From Clostridium culturomicium (lineage in GTDB: Bacteria; Bacillota; Clostridia; Clostridiales; Clostridiaceae), in contig NZ_CCXK01000013.1 in the NCBI RefSeq assembly GCF_000821305.1, positions 124,001 to 188,000 on the forward strand: DNA of 64,000 bases, given 5' to 3'. Every line of letters begins with the position of its first letter. Positions within the stretch are counted from its first letter, which is position 1. Shown here in pieces: positions 51,872 to 61,994 of the stretch. The notes beneath the pieces were generated by a model, which was not told where the DNA came from, ran no database searches, and saw only the letters and a program-made list of their open reading frames with translations. The position numbers and the translations under genes are program-made.

Positions 51872-52885
51872 ATGAAACTTCGAAATCTTTATAAGAAAGT
51901 TCTTGTATTTTTAGTTTGTGCAATAATGTTGATATCTACAACGGGTTGTACATCTAAATCAGATGGCGCACAGTTGGTAAAAGTTTCAGTTTGTGTTTCA
52001 AATCAGATGCCGGTGTCTATTGCTTTAAAAGAGGTTTTTAAGCCAATGATCGAAGAAATGACAAAGGGTAAATATGATATTCAAATTTATGACTCTGGTG
52101 TTTTAGGTAGTGAAAAGGTTACCTATGACTATACTAGAAATGGAATAATGGAAATGTGTGTTGTTGGAACACCGATGTGGTCAGAAACACCAGTAATGGC
52201 AATTCCAGATTTCCCTTTTGTTTTCCGTAATGTAGGACATGCTCGTCGTTCTTATCAAGGAGATCTTGGTGAATATATTGCAGAGGATATTGAATCTTCT
52301 CAGCCAGTTCAATTATTATCTTGGTTCCCTAATGGTGCAAGGGTGTTTACATCTAATAAACCATTAGAAGGGTTAGAGGATTTTAAAGGTCAAAAGCTTC
52401 GTATGCCAAACAACCCAATCCACGTTAAGCTTGCTGAGAGTCTTGGTGCAAACGTTGTAATCATGGATTTAGGAGAGGTATTTACTGCTCTTGAGCAAGG
52501 GGTTGCAGATGGACAAGATAACCCAATCGCAACAGTTAAGAATGAAGGGTGGTATGAAGTTCAAGATTACATATTAAACAGTAACCATATTATAGCTTCA
52601 TTAGAGTTGTTTGCAGGAGATCAATTCTGGGATGCTTTACCTGAAGAAGATAAAGAAATTTTTGAAGAAGCTGCAATTAAAGCATCTCACTATGCTTGGG
52701 ATTTATATGAAGAGCAATTAGATGCAGATGTTCAGATGATGAAGGATAAAGGTATTGTTGTAACTGAGCTTACAGATGCAGATCGTGAAAATATGCAGGA
52801 AAAAATTAAGCCTGTATATGATTATCTTGATGGACAATATTCATGGGCTGCTGACATTCGTAAAATGATAGAAAATATTGAATAA
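51872..52885 (+). CDS. TRAP transporter solute-binding lipoprotein (DctP family), module 2
   Basis: 337 residues with lipobox STTGC (Cys26). DctP landmarks LKEVFKPMIEEMTKGKYDI, LEDFKGQKLRMPNNP and FTALEQGVADGQDNPIA. AGGAGGAG before ATG. First gene of an operon with dctQ, dctM, uxuA and uxuB; ligand predicted to be a hexuronate or aldonate (mannonate, gulonate or fructuronate). Confidence 0.92.
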   Translation: MKLRNLYKKVLVFLVCAIMLISTTGCTSKSDGAQLVKVSVCVSNQMPVSIALKEVFKPMIEEMTKGKYDIQIYDSGVLGSEKVTYDYTRNGIMEMCVVGTPMWSETPVMAIPDFPFVFRNVGHARRSYQGDLGEYIAEDIESSQPVQLLSWFPNGARVFTSNKPLEGLEDFKGQKLRMPNNPIHVKLAESLGANVVIMDLGEVFTALEQGVADGQDNPIATVKNEGWYEVQDYILNSNHIIASLELFAGDQFWDALPEEDKEIFEEAAIKASHYAWDLYEEQLDADVQMMKDKGIVVTELTDADRENMQEKIKPVYDYLDGQYSWAADIRKMIENIE

Positions 52886-52900
52886 AAGGGGGGAGTTAAC

Positions 52901-53485
52901 TTGTTGAATAAACTATTCAAATGGGTTGATTATTTTACTGGTATACTAACTGGTTTAATGGTGTTCTTTGTATTTTTAAATGTTGTACTAAGAATGATGT
53001 TTAATTCAGGTTTAACTTGGTCGGAAGAAATTTCACGTTATTTATTTGTTTACGTTACATATATAGGAGCAATTAGTGCTATGCACTCTAATGGACACTT
53101 AGGGGTTGATACATTAATTTCACGTGTTAAGCCACCTTTCCAGCTTGCGATGTACACTATTTCTCAAGTAATTATAGTTGCACTTATGGCTATTTTAGTT
53201 AAAGGATCTATAGCAATGGTTACATTAAATGTAGATTCTCATACTGCAGCATTAGGAATTTCTTACTCTATATTATATTTCAGTGGCATTATCACTGGAG
53301 TTGCTATAGCAATTCTTGCAGTAAGAAATATTGTTCATGCCTTTAAGAATAAGGATAAGATTTCAGAAATTGTTACAATGCAGACTGCAGATGACGATGA
53401 TGTTGCTGCAAATGCACAGGAAAATGCAGAAAGTCTATCAGATGAAGAATATGCAAAACGATTAAGAGAGAAAGGAGAGGAATAG
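52901..53485 (+). CDS. TRAP transporter small membrane subunit (DctQ), module 2
   Basis: 194 residues with four membrane segments and the DctQ motif RMMFNSGLTWSEEISRYLFV. It begins with TTG at 52901, 8 nt after GGGGGGAG. The acidic C-terminal tail (about 160-194, e.g. TADDDDVAANAQENAE) is longer than in the module 1 subunit. Confidence 0.88.
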   Translation: MLNKLFKWVDYFTGILTGLMVFFVFLNVVLRMMFNSGLTWSEEISRYLFVYVTYIGAISAMHSNGHLGVDTLISRVKPPFQLAMYTISQVIIVALMAILVKGSIAMVTLNVDSHTAALGISYSILYFSGIITGVAIAILAVRNIVHAFKNKDKISEIVTMQTADDDDVAANAQENAESLSDEEYAKRLREKGEE

Positions 53486-53486
53486 G

Positions 53487-54767
53487 ATGACACTTGTAGT
53501 ATTTTTAGTATCCTTAATAGGATCAATGCTGATTGGATTACCAATTGCTTTCTCACTATTATTTAGTGGTGTGTCAATGATGGCCTTTATGAATGGCTTT
53601 AATGCACAAATTTTATCGCAAAATTTATTCTCAGGTGCCGATTCATTTTCCATGATGGCCGTACCGTTCTTTATATTAGCAGGGGAGTTTATGAACCGTG
53701 GTGGTATCACAAAACGTATCGTAAATTTTGCTAACTCTTTAGTTGGACACGTTCGTGGTGGACTAGGATACGTATCAATCATTGCTATACTTTTATTTGC
53801 AAGTATGGTTGGTTCTGCAGTTGCATCAACAGCTGCCCTTGGAGCAATTTTAATACCTATGATGGTTAAGGCTGGCTACAGTAGGGATAAGGCAACAGGT
53901 CTTATTGCTGCAGGAAATATTCTTTCTCCAATAATGCCACCATCAGTACCGATGATCGTATTTGGGGTACAAGCAGGAGTATCAGTTACAAACCTATTCC
54001 TAGCAGGTATAGCGCCAGCAATATATTTATCAGTAGCATTATGTGTAATCTGGTTCTTTGTGGCTAAAAGGGACAAATTACCTACAGCAGAGAAACAACC
54101 TAAGAGGGTTGTTATTAAATCACTAATTGACGGTTTCTGGGCGTTACTACTTCCAGTATTTATATTAGTTGGTCTTCGTAGTGGAAAGTTTACACCAACA
54201 GAAGCAGGAGTTATTACTGCAGTTTATGCTATGGTAGTTGGAATGGTGATTTACCGTGAACTTAAAATTACAATGCTTATGGACGCTTTAGTAACAGCAG
54301 CAAAATCTTCTGCGGTTATCATGTTCTTAGCAGCAGCAGCAATGGTTTCATCTTGGCTTATGACTGTTGGAAATATTCCTCAAATCGTAACAGGAATTCT
54401 AGCACCATTTATAAATCATCCAGTTATATTAATGCTTGTAATTTGCGTTATTGTTTTATTAGTTGGAACTTCAATGGATGTTACACCAACAATTATGATA
54501 TTAACACCAGTTTTATTACCAGCAGTTAAGGCAGCAGGAATTGATCCAGTTTACTTCGGAGTAGTATTTATTCTAGTTACTGTTTTAGGATTACTTACAC
54601 CGCCAGTTGGAACGGTATTAAACGTTGCATGTGGTGCTGGGAAAATTAATATGGAGCGTATGGTTAAGGCTGTATGGCCATTCTTACTTGCAGAGGTTAT
54701 CATACTAGTACTTATGATACTATTCCCTGCACTAGTAACTATCCCTGCACGATTCTTTGCAGGTTAA
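53487..54767 (+). CDS. TRAP transporter large membrane subunit (DctM), module 2
   Basis: 426 residues, about twelve membrane segments; MAVPFFILAGEFMNRGGIT, ASMVGSAVASTAALGAIL, IMPPSVPMIVFG. Follows dctQ after 1 bp. Forms the Na+-coupled channel with DctQ. Confidence 0.93.
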   Translation: MTLVVFLVSLIGSMLIGLPIAFSLLFSGVSMMAFMNGFNAQILSQNLFSGADSFSMMAVPFFILAGEFMNRGGITKRIVNFANSLVGHVRGGLGYVSIIAILLFASMVGSAVASTAALGAILIPMMVKAGYSRDKATGLIAAGNILSPIMPPSVPMIVFGVQAGVSVTNLFLAGIAPAIYLSVALCVIWFFVAKRDKLPTAEKQPKRVVIKSLIDGFWALLLPVFILVGLRSGKFTPTEAGVITAVYAMVVGMVIYRELKITMLMDALVTAAKSSAVIMFLAAAAMVSSWLMTVGNIPQIVTGILAPFINHPVILMLVICVIVLLVGTSMDVTPTIMILTPVLLPAVKAAGIDPVYFGVVFILVTVLGLLTPPVGTVLNVACGAGKINMERMVKAVWPFLLAEVIILVLMILFPALVTIPARFFAG

Positions 54768-54973
54768 AATGAGATATAAAATATAAGCAAATAAGCTGCT
54801 TATCAATATAAATAGGGAAATTACATGGATAGGCAGCTTATTGAATTTTTTGAGAAGAATTTCAAAGTGGAAATTAAGTTACAAATATAAATATGAATTT
54901 ATCTGTAAGTTTAAATAATAAATTTACATTAAAATATAATAAAAGCTTTTACAAGAAAAGGAGAAATTTAATT

Positions 54974-56044
54974 ATGAATATGACATTACGTTGGTACGGA
55001 CCAGGATACGATACAGTTACTTTAGAGCAAATACGTCAAATACCAGGGGTAACGGGAGTTGTTACAACACTTATGGGAAAACAGCCTGGTGAAGTTTGGA
55101 CTAAAGAAGAAATCAGAGAATTAAAAAGCGTTGTAGAAGCTTCAGGTCTTGAAATTGCAGCTATCGAATCTGTTAATATATCTGATGATATAAAAATAGG
55201 AACAGAAAAAAGAGAAGAGCATATAAAGAACTACATTGAAACTTTAGATAATCTAGGCTCAGAGGGAATAAATATAGTGTGCTACAACTTCATGCCAGTA
55301 TTTGACTGGACTCGTACCGATTTAGCACGTCCTCGTAAGGATGGTTCAACTGTTTTAGCTTACGATCAAGCAATTGTTGATCAAATTGTTCCAACAAGAA
55401 TGCGTGAGTCTATGGAGAAAATGTGTAAGGGCTTTGTAATGCCAGGCTGGGAGCCAGAGCGTTTAGCAAAATTAGAGCAATTATTTGACGCATACAAAGA
55501 TATAGATTCAGAAAAGTTATTTGACAACTTAGTATACTTCTTAGAGGCTATATCTGAGGTTTGTGAGAAGCACAATATAAAAATGGGAATCCACCCAGAC
55601 GATCCAGCATGGCCAATCTTTGGATTACCACGTATCGTAACAAACAAAGAGAATATTGAAAGATTATTAAAGGCTGTTGATAAGCCACATAATGGTATAA
55701 CATTATGTACAGGTTCTTTAGGATCAAACCCTAAAAATGATATACCAGGAATCATTAGAGCGGCAGCAGGAAGAATTCCATTTGCTCACGTTCGTAACTT
55801 AAAATACAACCATGAAGGTGACTTTGAGGAAGCTGCACATTTATCATCAGATGGTTCAATGGACATGTATGAAATCCTTAAAGCTTTATATGAAACTGGG
55901 TTCGATGGAATCATTCGTCCTGACCACGGTAGAATGATCTGGGATGAAGTTGCAATGCCTGGATACGGATTATACGACAGAGCTTTAGGTGCTTGTTACT
56001 TAAACGGAGTATGGGAAGCATTAGAGAAGAACAATAATAAATAA
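54974..56044 (+). CDS. uxuA: Mannonate dehydratase
   Basis: 356 residues from the ATG at 54974 (after AAGGAG); an earlier in-frame ATG at 54893 has no ribosome binding site. UxuA family: LRWYGPGYDTVTLEQIRQIP, NIVCYNFMPVFDWTRTDL, KMGIHPDDPAWPIFGLPRI and IIRPDHGRMIWDE with metal-binding His and Asp. Dehydrates D-mannonate to KDG. 28 bp before uxuB. Confidence 0.96.
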   Translation: MNMTLRWYGPGYDTVTLEQIRQIPGVTGVVTTLMGKQPGEVWTKEEIRELKSVVEASGLEIAAIESVNISDDIKIGTEKREEHIKNYIETLDNLGSEGINIVCYNFMPVFDWTRTDLARPRKDGSTVLAYDQAIVDQIVPTRMRESMEKMCKGFVMPGWEPERLAKLEQLFDAYKDIDSEKLFDNLVYFLEAISEVCEKHNIKMGIHPDDPAWPIFGLPRIVTNKENIERLLKAVDKPHNGITLCTGSLGSNPKNDIPGIIRAAAGRIPFAHVRNLKYNHEGDFEEAAHLSSDGSMDMYEILKALYETGFDGIIRPDHGRMIWDEVAMPGYGLYDRALGACYLNGVWEALEKNNNK

Positions 56045-56071
56045 AGGAAACATTAGAAAGAGGTAGTAACT

Positions 56072-57670
56072 ATGAAATTGAACATTGAATCATTAAAAAA
56101 TGCTAGTCAATGGCAAGATGTAAAATTACCACAATTTGATATTGCTCAGGTTGCAAAAAATACTGATGAAAGACCAAAGTGGATTCACTTTGGAGCTGGA
56201 AATATTTTCAGAGGCTTTATTGCAAGAGTTAACCAAACAATCCTTGACTTAGGGTTAGAAGATACAGGTATAATTGCAGTTGATACTTTTGACTTTGATA
56301 TTATTGATAAAATATACACACCATATGATAATTTAACAATGTTAGTTCGTTTAAGATCAGACGGTAAAATGGATAAGGAAGTAATCGCTGGGGTATCAAG
56401 AGCATATAAGGCAAGTGCTGAATTTGAAGAATATGATAAATTAGTAAAAGCCTTTGAAAATCCATCATTACAAATGATTAGTTTTACTATTACAGAGAAA
56501 GGTTATGCTTTAAAAAATCCACAAGGAGAATATTTAGGTGTTGTAGCTGAAGATATTAAAAATGGTCCAGCAGCAGCAAAGCATGCCATGAGTATAGTAA
56601 CATCTTTATTACATAAGCGTTTTGAAAAAGGGGAATTAAAATTAGCTGTATGCAGTATGGATAACTGCAGCCATAATGGTGCAAAATTACAAGCTTCCAT
56701 CGTTGAAATAGCTGAAAGATGGTGTGAAAATGGCTTTGTAACAAAGGAATTTGTAGCATACTTAAAGGATGAGGGAAAGGTTTCTTTCCCATGGAGTATG
56801 ATTGACAAAATTACACCAAGACCAGCAAAATCAGTGGAAGAAGAGCTTTTAAAATTAGGTCTTGAAGATATGGCTCCAATAGTTACAAGTAAAAATACTT
56901 TCATAGCGCCATTTGTGAATGCGGAAATTCCAGAGTACTTAGTTATAGAAGATAAGTTCCCAAATGGAAGACCAGCTTTAGAAAAGGGTGGAGTATATGT
57001 AACAGATAGAGATACAGTTAACAACGTAGAAACAATGAAGGTAACTACTTGTTTAAACCCACTTCACACAGCTCTTGCAGTTTATGGCTGTGTTTTAGGA
57101 TATACAAGAATCTTCGAAGAAATGAGAGATTCAAATCTTCGTAAATTAGTAGAGAAAATTGGATATGAAGAAGGAATGAAGGTGGTTGTTGATCCAAAAA
57201 TAATCAGCCCAAAAGCTTTCATTGACGAAGTTATCAATGAACGTCTTTCTAATCCATTCATACCAGATGAACCACAAAGAATTGCAACAGATACATCACA
57301 AAAGGTAGGTATCCGTTTTGGAGAAACTATTAAATCTTATGCAAAGAGTGAAGAGCTTAATGTAGAAGATTTAACTTATATTCCGCTTGCAATTGCAGGT
57401 TGGTTACGTTACTTATTAGCAGTTGATGATAATGGAAATGAGTTTGCTTTAAGCTCTGATCCATTATTAGAGGACTTAACTTCTAAGTTGGCAACAGTTA
57501 AACTTGGTGGTACTTATAATGGAGAAATCCTAGAAATATTATCAAACGCAAACATCTTTGGAGTAAACTTAGTTGAAATCGGCTTAGCTGATAAAATTGA
57601 AGGTATGTTCAAAGAGTTAATTGCAGGAAATGGTGCTGTTAAAGCAACATTAGATAAATACTTAGTGTAA
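56072..57670 (+). CDS. uxuB: Fructuronate reductase (mannonate oxidoreductase)
   Basis: 532 residues of the mannitol dehydrogenase family: WIHFGAGNIFRGFIARVNQ (cofactor), AVCSMDNCSHNG, and KVTTCLNPLHTALAVYG with the catalytic region. Reduces D-fructuronate to D-mannonate, the substrate of UxuA. Last gene of the module 2 operon. Confidence 0.95.
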   Translation: MKLNIESLKNASQWQDVKLPQFDIAQVAKNTDERPKWIHFGAGNIFRGFIARVNQTILDLGLEDTGIIAVDTFDFDIIDKIYTPYDNLTMLVRLRSDGKMDKEVIAGVSRAYKASAEFEEYDKLVKAFENPSLQMISFTITEKGYALKNPQGEYLGVVAEDIKNGPAAAKHAMSIVTSLLHKRFEKGELKLAVCSMDNCSHNGAKLQASIVEIAERWCENGFVTKEFVAYLKDEGKVSFPWSMIDKITPRPAKSVEEELLKLGLEDMAPIVTSKNTFIAPFVNAEIPEYLVIEDKFPNGRPALEKGGVYVTDRDTVNNVETMKVTTCLNPLHTALAVYGCVLGYTRIFEEMRDSNLRKLVEKIGYEEGMKVVVDPKIISPKAFIDEVINERLSNPFIPDEPQRIATDTSQKVGIRFGETIKSYAKSEELNVEDLTYIPLAIAGWLRYLLAVDDNGNEFALSSDPLLEDLTSKLATVKLGGTYNGEILEILSNANIFGVNLVEIGLADKIEGMFKELIAGNGAVKATLDKYLV

Positions 57671-57993
57671 ATATTTGGACCTCCTAGGTCTAGTTTCTGG
57701 AAATGGGAGGGTCTTAATATATATCCCTTAAGTTCAGTTTATTGGACTTTTAAGTTTAAAATAATTCCGTTAAATAAACCTTATTGCTTGGCTACAAGTG
57801 ATAAGGTTTATTTGTGTTTTAAATAGGATAATTTGTGTGTTTGATATATAAATGAGTATGTTATGGTGAAACCATAACTTTAAATTATTACGAATCCATG
57901 ACAAAATATCTAAATAGGTTGAATAGTGCATGATAGAAGTTATAATTAGTTTAGGTATATTAATTATAGTTATATGGACTGGGAGGAAAACAA
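57671..57993. other. Intergenic region between uxuB and the carboxypeptidase gene
   Basis: 323 bp. Apart from the two hairpins it is AT-rich; no promoter could be assigned with confidence. Confidence 0.5.
57677..57822 (+). terminator. Two successive hairpins after uxuB
   Basis: First GGACCTCC/GGGAGGGTCT (57677-57714), then AAATAAACCTTAT/ATAAGGTTTATTT (57773-57814) followed by a T-rich run. The second is the stronger terminator. Confidence 0.6.
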
Positions 57994-59250
57994 GTGAATA
58001 AAAGTTTTATAAAGGGCATTATGCTGTCATTAGTTATAATGATGATGCCAATAGGTGCCTATGGAGAAACCAGCATAGAAGACATGGATTTAAGCAGTCA
58101 AAGAGCTATTGTGATGGACGTGGACACTGGTGAGGTTATATTTTCTTTAAATAGTGAAGAGAAGGTTCAGATGGCTTCTACAACGAAGCTGATGACAGGA
58201 TTGCTATTAGCTGAAAATAGAAAGAAGGAGGACTTGATTACTTTTACAGAGCTTGCAATGGAGCAGCCTTCAACTTCTATATATAAGGATTTGTGGCTTC
58301 CTCTTCAAGTTGGGGACAAGTTTACGGCAGAGGATGTTATGAAGGGTCTTCTTTTAAGATCAGGAAATGATATGGCATATATGATCGCACAAGATATTGC
58401 TGATGATCCTGTGGAATTCTCAAAGCTCATGGACGAGAGAGCTGCTGAAATAGGGATGAAGAATACGGATTTCTATACTCCTACAGGTCTAGATATGGAG
58501 GAGGTTCTTAATGGTGAGAATCATTATTCCACTGCTTATGACATGGCCTTATTAACTATTGAGGCTTTAAAGAATCCTTGGGTTAAAGAAGTGGTTGGAA
58601 CAAAGAAAACTGACATTGGTTTTGTGGGTGGAGCTAGATATGAGATTATCAATAGTAATGCTAACCTTGGAATTGATGGTAATATTGGCGGTAAAACTGG
58701 ATTCACTTCAAAGGCTGGGAGATGTCTTACATCAATTTATGAAGTTGATGGCAGAACTTTAGTTGGTGTTGTTTTAGGAGGAGAATCACCTGACTTTTTT
58801 CAAGATATGGACAAGATAATTAAGTATGGAGTGGCTAAGGAAAAAGAGACTGTTTATTCTTCAGGAGATGAGCTGTATGTTCAGAAGGAAGAGGTAAGAC
58901 CACTTAAATTCATAGGGGATTTTGAAGAAGTAGAAATACCACTTTATATAAAGGAAGATGTTCAGTGGTATAACAATGATTATAATAAAAAATATAGAAC
59001 TTATGACATGAACCTTAAAGAGATAGATCCATGGAATATTGAAAAGGATGCAGTGGTGGGTGAATTTGTAATTACTGATAATAATAGTGAAAAAGTATTA
59101 CCTATTTACACTAAATTCAGTACTGAGGAATATGTGAAGGCGAATAAGGAGCTATATGTTAAAGTCTTTACATTTGCAATGCTTGTATTGATAGCATTTA
59201 TAATAATTACTGTGGTTCTGATTTGTAAAAGAAAAAAGGAGAGAATATAG
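57994..59250 (+). CDS. D-alanyl-D-alanine carboxypeptidase (PBP5/DacF type)
   Basis: 418 residues. GTG start after GGGAGG. Signal peptide to about residue 24. Penicilloyl serine protease motifs: STTK (62-65), SGN (123-125) and KTG (234-236). After the catalytic domain comes a beta-rich segment and a C-terminal membrane helix (about 388-410) with KRKKERI tail, so it is membrane-anchored facing the wall. Trims the terminal D-Ala of peptidoglycan pentapeptides. Confidence 0.93.
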   Translation: MNKSFIKGIMLSLVIMMMPIGAYGETSIEDMDLSSQRAIVMDVDTGEVIFSLNSEEKVQMASTTKLMTGLLLAENRKKEDLITFTELAMEQPSTSIYKDLWLPLQVGDKFTAEDVMKGLLLRSGNDMAYMIAQDIADDPVEFSKLMDERAAEIGMKNTDFYTPTGLDMEEVLNGENHYSTAYDMALLTIEALKNPWVKEVVGTKKTDIGFVGGARYEIINSNANLGIDGNIGGKTGFTSKAGRCLTSIYEVDGRTLVGVVLGGESPDFFQDMDKIIKYGVAKEKETVYSSGDELYVQKEEVRPLKFIGDFEEVEIPLYIKEDVQWYNNDYNKKYRTYDMNLKEIDPWNIEKDAVVGEFVITDNNSEKVLPIYTKFSTEEYVKANKELYVKVFTFAMLVLIAFIIITVVLICKRKKERI

Positions 59251-59566
59251 CTTTTTGAAATTATTGGATTTACAGAGTTCAAATGTTGTAAAGATCAAAG
59301 CTTAAAAGACTGTATCAGAATGAAGTTTTTACTTCATTCTGATACAGTCTTTTTTATTTAGAATTATTAATTAACAGTGAACATATTCAATATCAGTAAT
59401 TACAACAAGCAAAACTAAAAAAATTTAAATTAATGTTTAAAATTTTATAAATAGTGTGATATAATAGGAAAATAAAATTATAAACCTGTCACAAATACAT
59501 AATTTTATTTGAAATTTAAATATAACTAAATCATTCATATTAAATTTTTTAAGGAGATTAAGCAAT
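59251..59566. other. Intergenic region before the second iron alcohol dehydrogenase
   Basis: 316 bp; holds the terminator at 59304-59357, otherwise AT-rich with nothing recognised. AAGGAG precedes the next start. Confidence 0.5.
59304..59357 (+). terminator. Terminator of the carboxypeptidase gene
   Basis: Perfect long stem: AAAGACTGTATCAGAATGAA with its complement, 4-nt loop region, ending in TTTTTT. Confidence 0.92.
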
Positions 59567-60715
59567 ATGAAAGAATTTAGTATTAGTACAACTGTTTATT
59601 TTGGAGAAAAGTCTTTAAATAAACTAAAGGATATTAGAAACAAAAGAATATTAATTGTATGTGATAAATTCATGGAAACATCAGGAATGGCTGCGAAGGT
59701 GTTAGACAAGCTTACAGAATGTGATGCTGCTGTTTTCAGCCAGGTAGTTCCAGATCCGCCAATAGAAGTTATAGCTGCTGGTATTCAAGCACTTAAAGAA
59801 TGCAATGCAGAAATGATCATTGCACTTGGAGGGGGATCTTCTATTGATGCTGCAAAAGCAATAAAGGATTATTATAATAAGCTGCAAAGTAATGATGAGA
59901 AGATTGAAGAGTTTTATGCTATTCCGACTACAAGCGGTACAGGGTCAGAAGTAACAGAATATGCAGTGATAACTAATAAAGGGGAAGGGTTAAAATATGC
60001 CCTTGCAGATAAATCCCTTTTACCAAATGTTGCAATATTAGACCCGGAGCTTGTTCTATCAGTTCCAAAGTCAATAACAGCAGATACTGGAATGGATGTA
60101 ATTACACATGCAATGGAAGCTTATGTTGCAAAAGGTGCCACTGATTTTTCAGATGCTTTAGCAGAAAAGGCAATTACATTAGCTTTTAGATTTTTACCTG
60201 AAGCTTATAATGATGGAAATAATGTGGTAGCTAGAGAAAAGCTACATAATGCTTCATGCCTTGCAGGGATGGCATTTAATGCAGCAGGTCTTGGTATAAC
60301 GCACAGTTTGGCTCATGCAATAGGTGGAAAACTACATATTCCTCATGGAAGAAGTAATGCAATTATTCTTCCTCATGTGGTAGAGTATAATGCTGATTTA
60401 AGTAAGAGCGGATATGTTCAGGAATATAATTTATCTGCAAAAAAATATCAAAGAATTGCTAAACTGTTAAAACTTCATGCATCCACTGTGAATATAGGAG
60501 TAAATAATTTAATTAAGAGTATTGTTGAGCTTCAAAAGAAATTAATGATTCCTACTACATTAATTGAGCAGGAAATTGACTTGAATTTAATAGAAGAATG
60601 TAGAGAAGAAATTATCAATGCAGCTTTGAAGGATATCTGTACACAAGCTAATCCAAGAGAGGCTTCCAAGGAAGATATAGCAAAGCTTTTAGATAGAGTA
60701 ATAGGAAGTAAGTAA
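59567..60715 (+). CDS. Iron-containing alcohol dehydrogenase (PduQ/EutG-like)
   Basis: 382 residues. Cofactor site LGGGSSIDAAKAIKDYY, TTSGTGSEVTEYAVI, and metal site ITHAMEAYV, GITHSLAHAIGGKLHIPHG (three His). Size and wording fit the propanol/ethanol dehydrogenases PduQ and EutG, unlike the BDH-type enzyme at 31842. Reduces short aldehydes with NADH during fermentation. Appears monocistronic, followed by a terminator. Confidence 0.88.
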   Translation: MKEFSISTTVYFGEKSLNKLKDIRNKRILIVCDKFMETSGMAAKVLDKLTECDAAVFSQVVPDPPIEVIAAGIQALKECNAEMIIALGGGSSIDAAKAIKDYYNKLQSNDEKIEEFYAIPTTSGTGSEVTEYAVITNKGEGLKYALADKSLLPNVAILDPELVLSVPKSITADTGMDVITHAMEAYVAKGATDFSDALAEKAITLAFRFLPEAYNDGNNVVAREKLHNASCLAGMAFNAAGLGITHSLAHAIGGKLHIPHGRSNAIILPHVVEYNADLSKSGYVQEYNLSAKKYQRIAKLLKLHASTVNIGVNNLIKSIVELQKKLMIPTTLIEQEIDLNLIEECREEIINAALKDICTQANPREASKEDIAKLLDRVIGSK

Positions 60716-60721
60716 TACAAA

Positions 60722-60750
60722 TAGCCACCCTTTTAGGGTGGCATTTGACA
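60722..60750 (+). terminator. Terminator of the iron alcohol dehydrogenase gene
   Basis: GCCACCC/GGGTGGC with a 6-nt loop, followed by ATTTGACATTTT. Confidence 0.65.
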
Positions 60751-60887
60751 TTTTAAAGCTTAAAAAGAAAAATTATTATTTAATATTAATTAAATTTATA
60801 TTCAGTATAAGTATGAATGAAAGTATAAGAAATTACTATATGCTGAAAAATGGTTATACATAGATTAAATCGAGGGGGCTATAATTT

Positions 60888-61712
60888 ATGGAGTGTGAAT
60901 TTTATTCTATTGGTAAGGTTGAAGAAATTTGCAAGATAACAAAGAAAGCATTAAGATATTATGATAAAATGGGGATTTTATCTCCAGATAAGATTATGGA
61001 TGAAAATGGATATAGATACTATAGTAAGAAAAATTTATTATCTGTACCTATGATAAAGTATTATAAACAAAGTGGTTTTAAGCTAGAAGAAATGAAAGAG
61101 TTTTTAGCAGGAGCACCATATACTTTATTTGAAAATAGTTTTAGAGATAAAATTGATGAATTAAAAGAGCAAGAAAAAGAAATACATTTAAAGTTAAGAT
61201 CTATTGAAGATTGGTATGGCTTAATTCGTGAAGCTGAAATGGTATTAAAAAATAATGTTTGTAATGTATCTATTAAATATATAGACAGATGTCAAATGAC
61301 ATTTCTAGATCAAGAATATAATTATGATTATATGGACTCTATAATAAATATAGAGTTTACTAATTATATAGAAAGTATTAAGAACGCTATAACAGGCCCG
61401 GTTATAATACAATTTCCTTCCTTCAAAGATAAGGTAGAAGGAAAGTGTAAAAATATAAGAATAATGCAGGAGACAATTTTGAAGTGTGACGCAGATAAAT
61501 CTATCGAATATGGAGGAGAAATGGTTATATCCTGCTATCACATTGGATCACATAGTACTATAGATGAAACCTATAAAAAAATTCAGGATTTTATTAGTGA
61601 GTATGGTTATAAATGTGATGAGGAAGTTTATGAAAGATACGTAACTGATTACTGGACAACTCAAGATGAAAATAAGTTTGTAACAGAAGTTTTTGTTAAA
61701 ATTAAAAGATAA
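60888..61712 (+). CDS. MerR-family regulator with GyrI-like effector domain (BmrR/BltR type)
   Basis: 274 residues. N-terminal MerR DNA-binding domain (YSIGKVEEICKITKKALRYY, ENGYRYYSKKNLL), a linking helix (about 80-120), and a C-terminal domain of the GyrI/multidrug-binding type (about 125-274) that would bind a small hydrophobic compound. It precedes two permease genes whose promoter has the long spacer MerR regulators need, so it probably activates them on ligand binding. Confidence 0.88.
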   Translation: MECEFYSIGKVEEICKITKKALRYYDKMGILSPDKIMDENGYRYYSKKNLLSVPMIKYYKQSGFKLEEMKEFLAGAPYTLFENSFRDKIDELKEQEKEIHLKLRSIEDWYGLIREAEMVLKNNVCNVSIKYIDRCQMTFLDQEYNYDYMDSIINIEFTNYIESIKNAITGPVIIQFPSFKDKVEGKCKNIRIMQETILKCDADKSIEYGGEMVISCYHIGSHSTIDETYKKIQDFISEYGYKCDEEVYERYVTDYWTTQDENKFVTEVFVKIKR

Positions 61713-61732
61713 ATGTAAATAAAAAAATATTA

Positions 61733-61770
61733 TGAAAACGTTGACCTTAAGGGGAAGGCGTTTTTATAAT
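61733..61770 (+). terminator. Terminator-like hairpin after merR
   Basis: AAAACG...CGTTTTT outer arms with CCTT/AAGG inside. Confidence 0.55.
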
Positions 61771-61994
61771 TTTTTGAAAAAATATTTTGTAAAATAATAA
61801 TTCTTATTGCAAGTAGTTATAATGATTTTTTGATAACAATAATTATCGTCATTAGAACCTGCTTATTTTTTTATTCCAATGAATATCCAAGCTTCAAAGC
61901 TATTGAATTTACTAGTTTTACGTCTAAGAAAAGAGGAAGACATAGAATATTTTTAGATTTATATTAATATTAAAAAAATATAGCTTTAGAGGTA

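Noticed and set aside
54893..54973. N-terminal extension of UxuA
   Set aside because: No ribosome binding site, and the family starts at LRWYGPGYDT just after the ATG at 54974.
61831..61850. Possible Fur box before the DMT permeases
   Set aside because: GATAA-N6-TTATC has the wrong spacing for the 7-1-7 consensus and the MerR-type promoter explains the region better.
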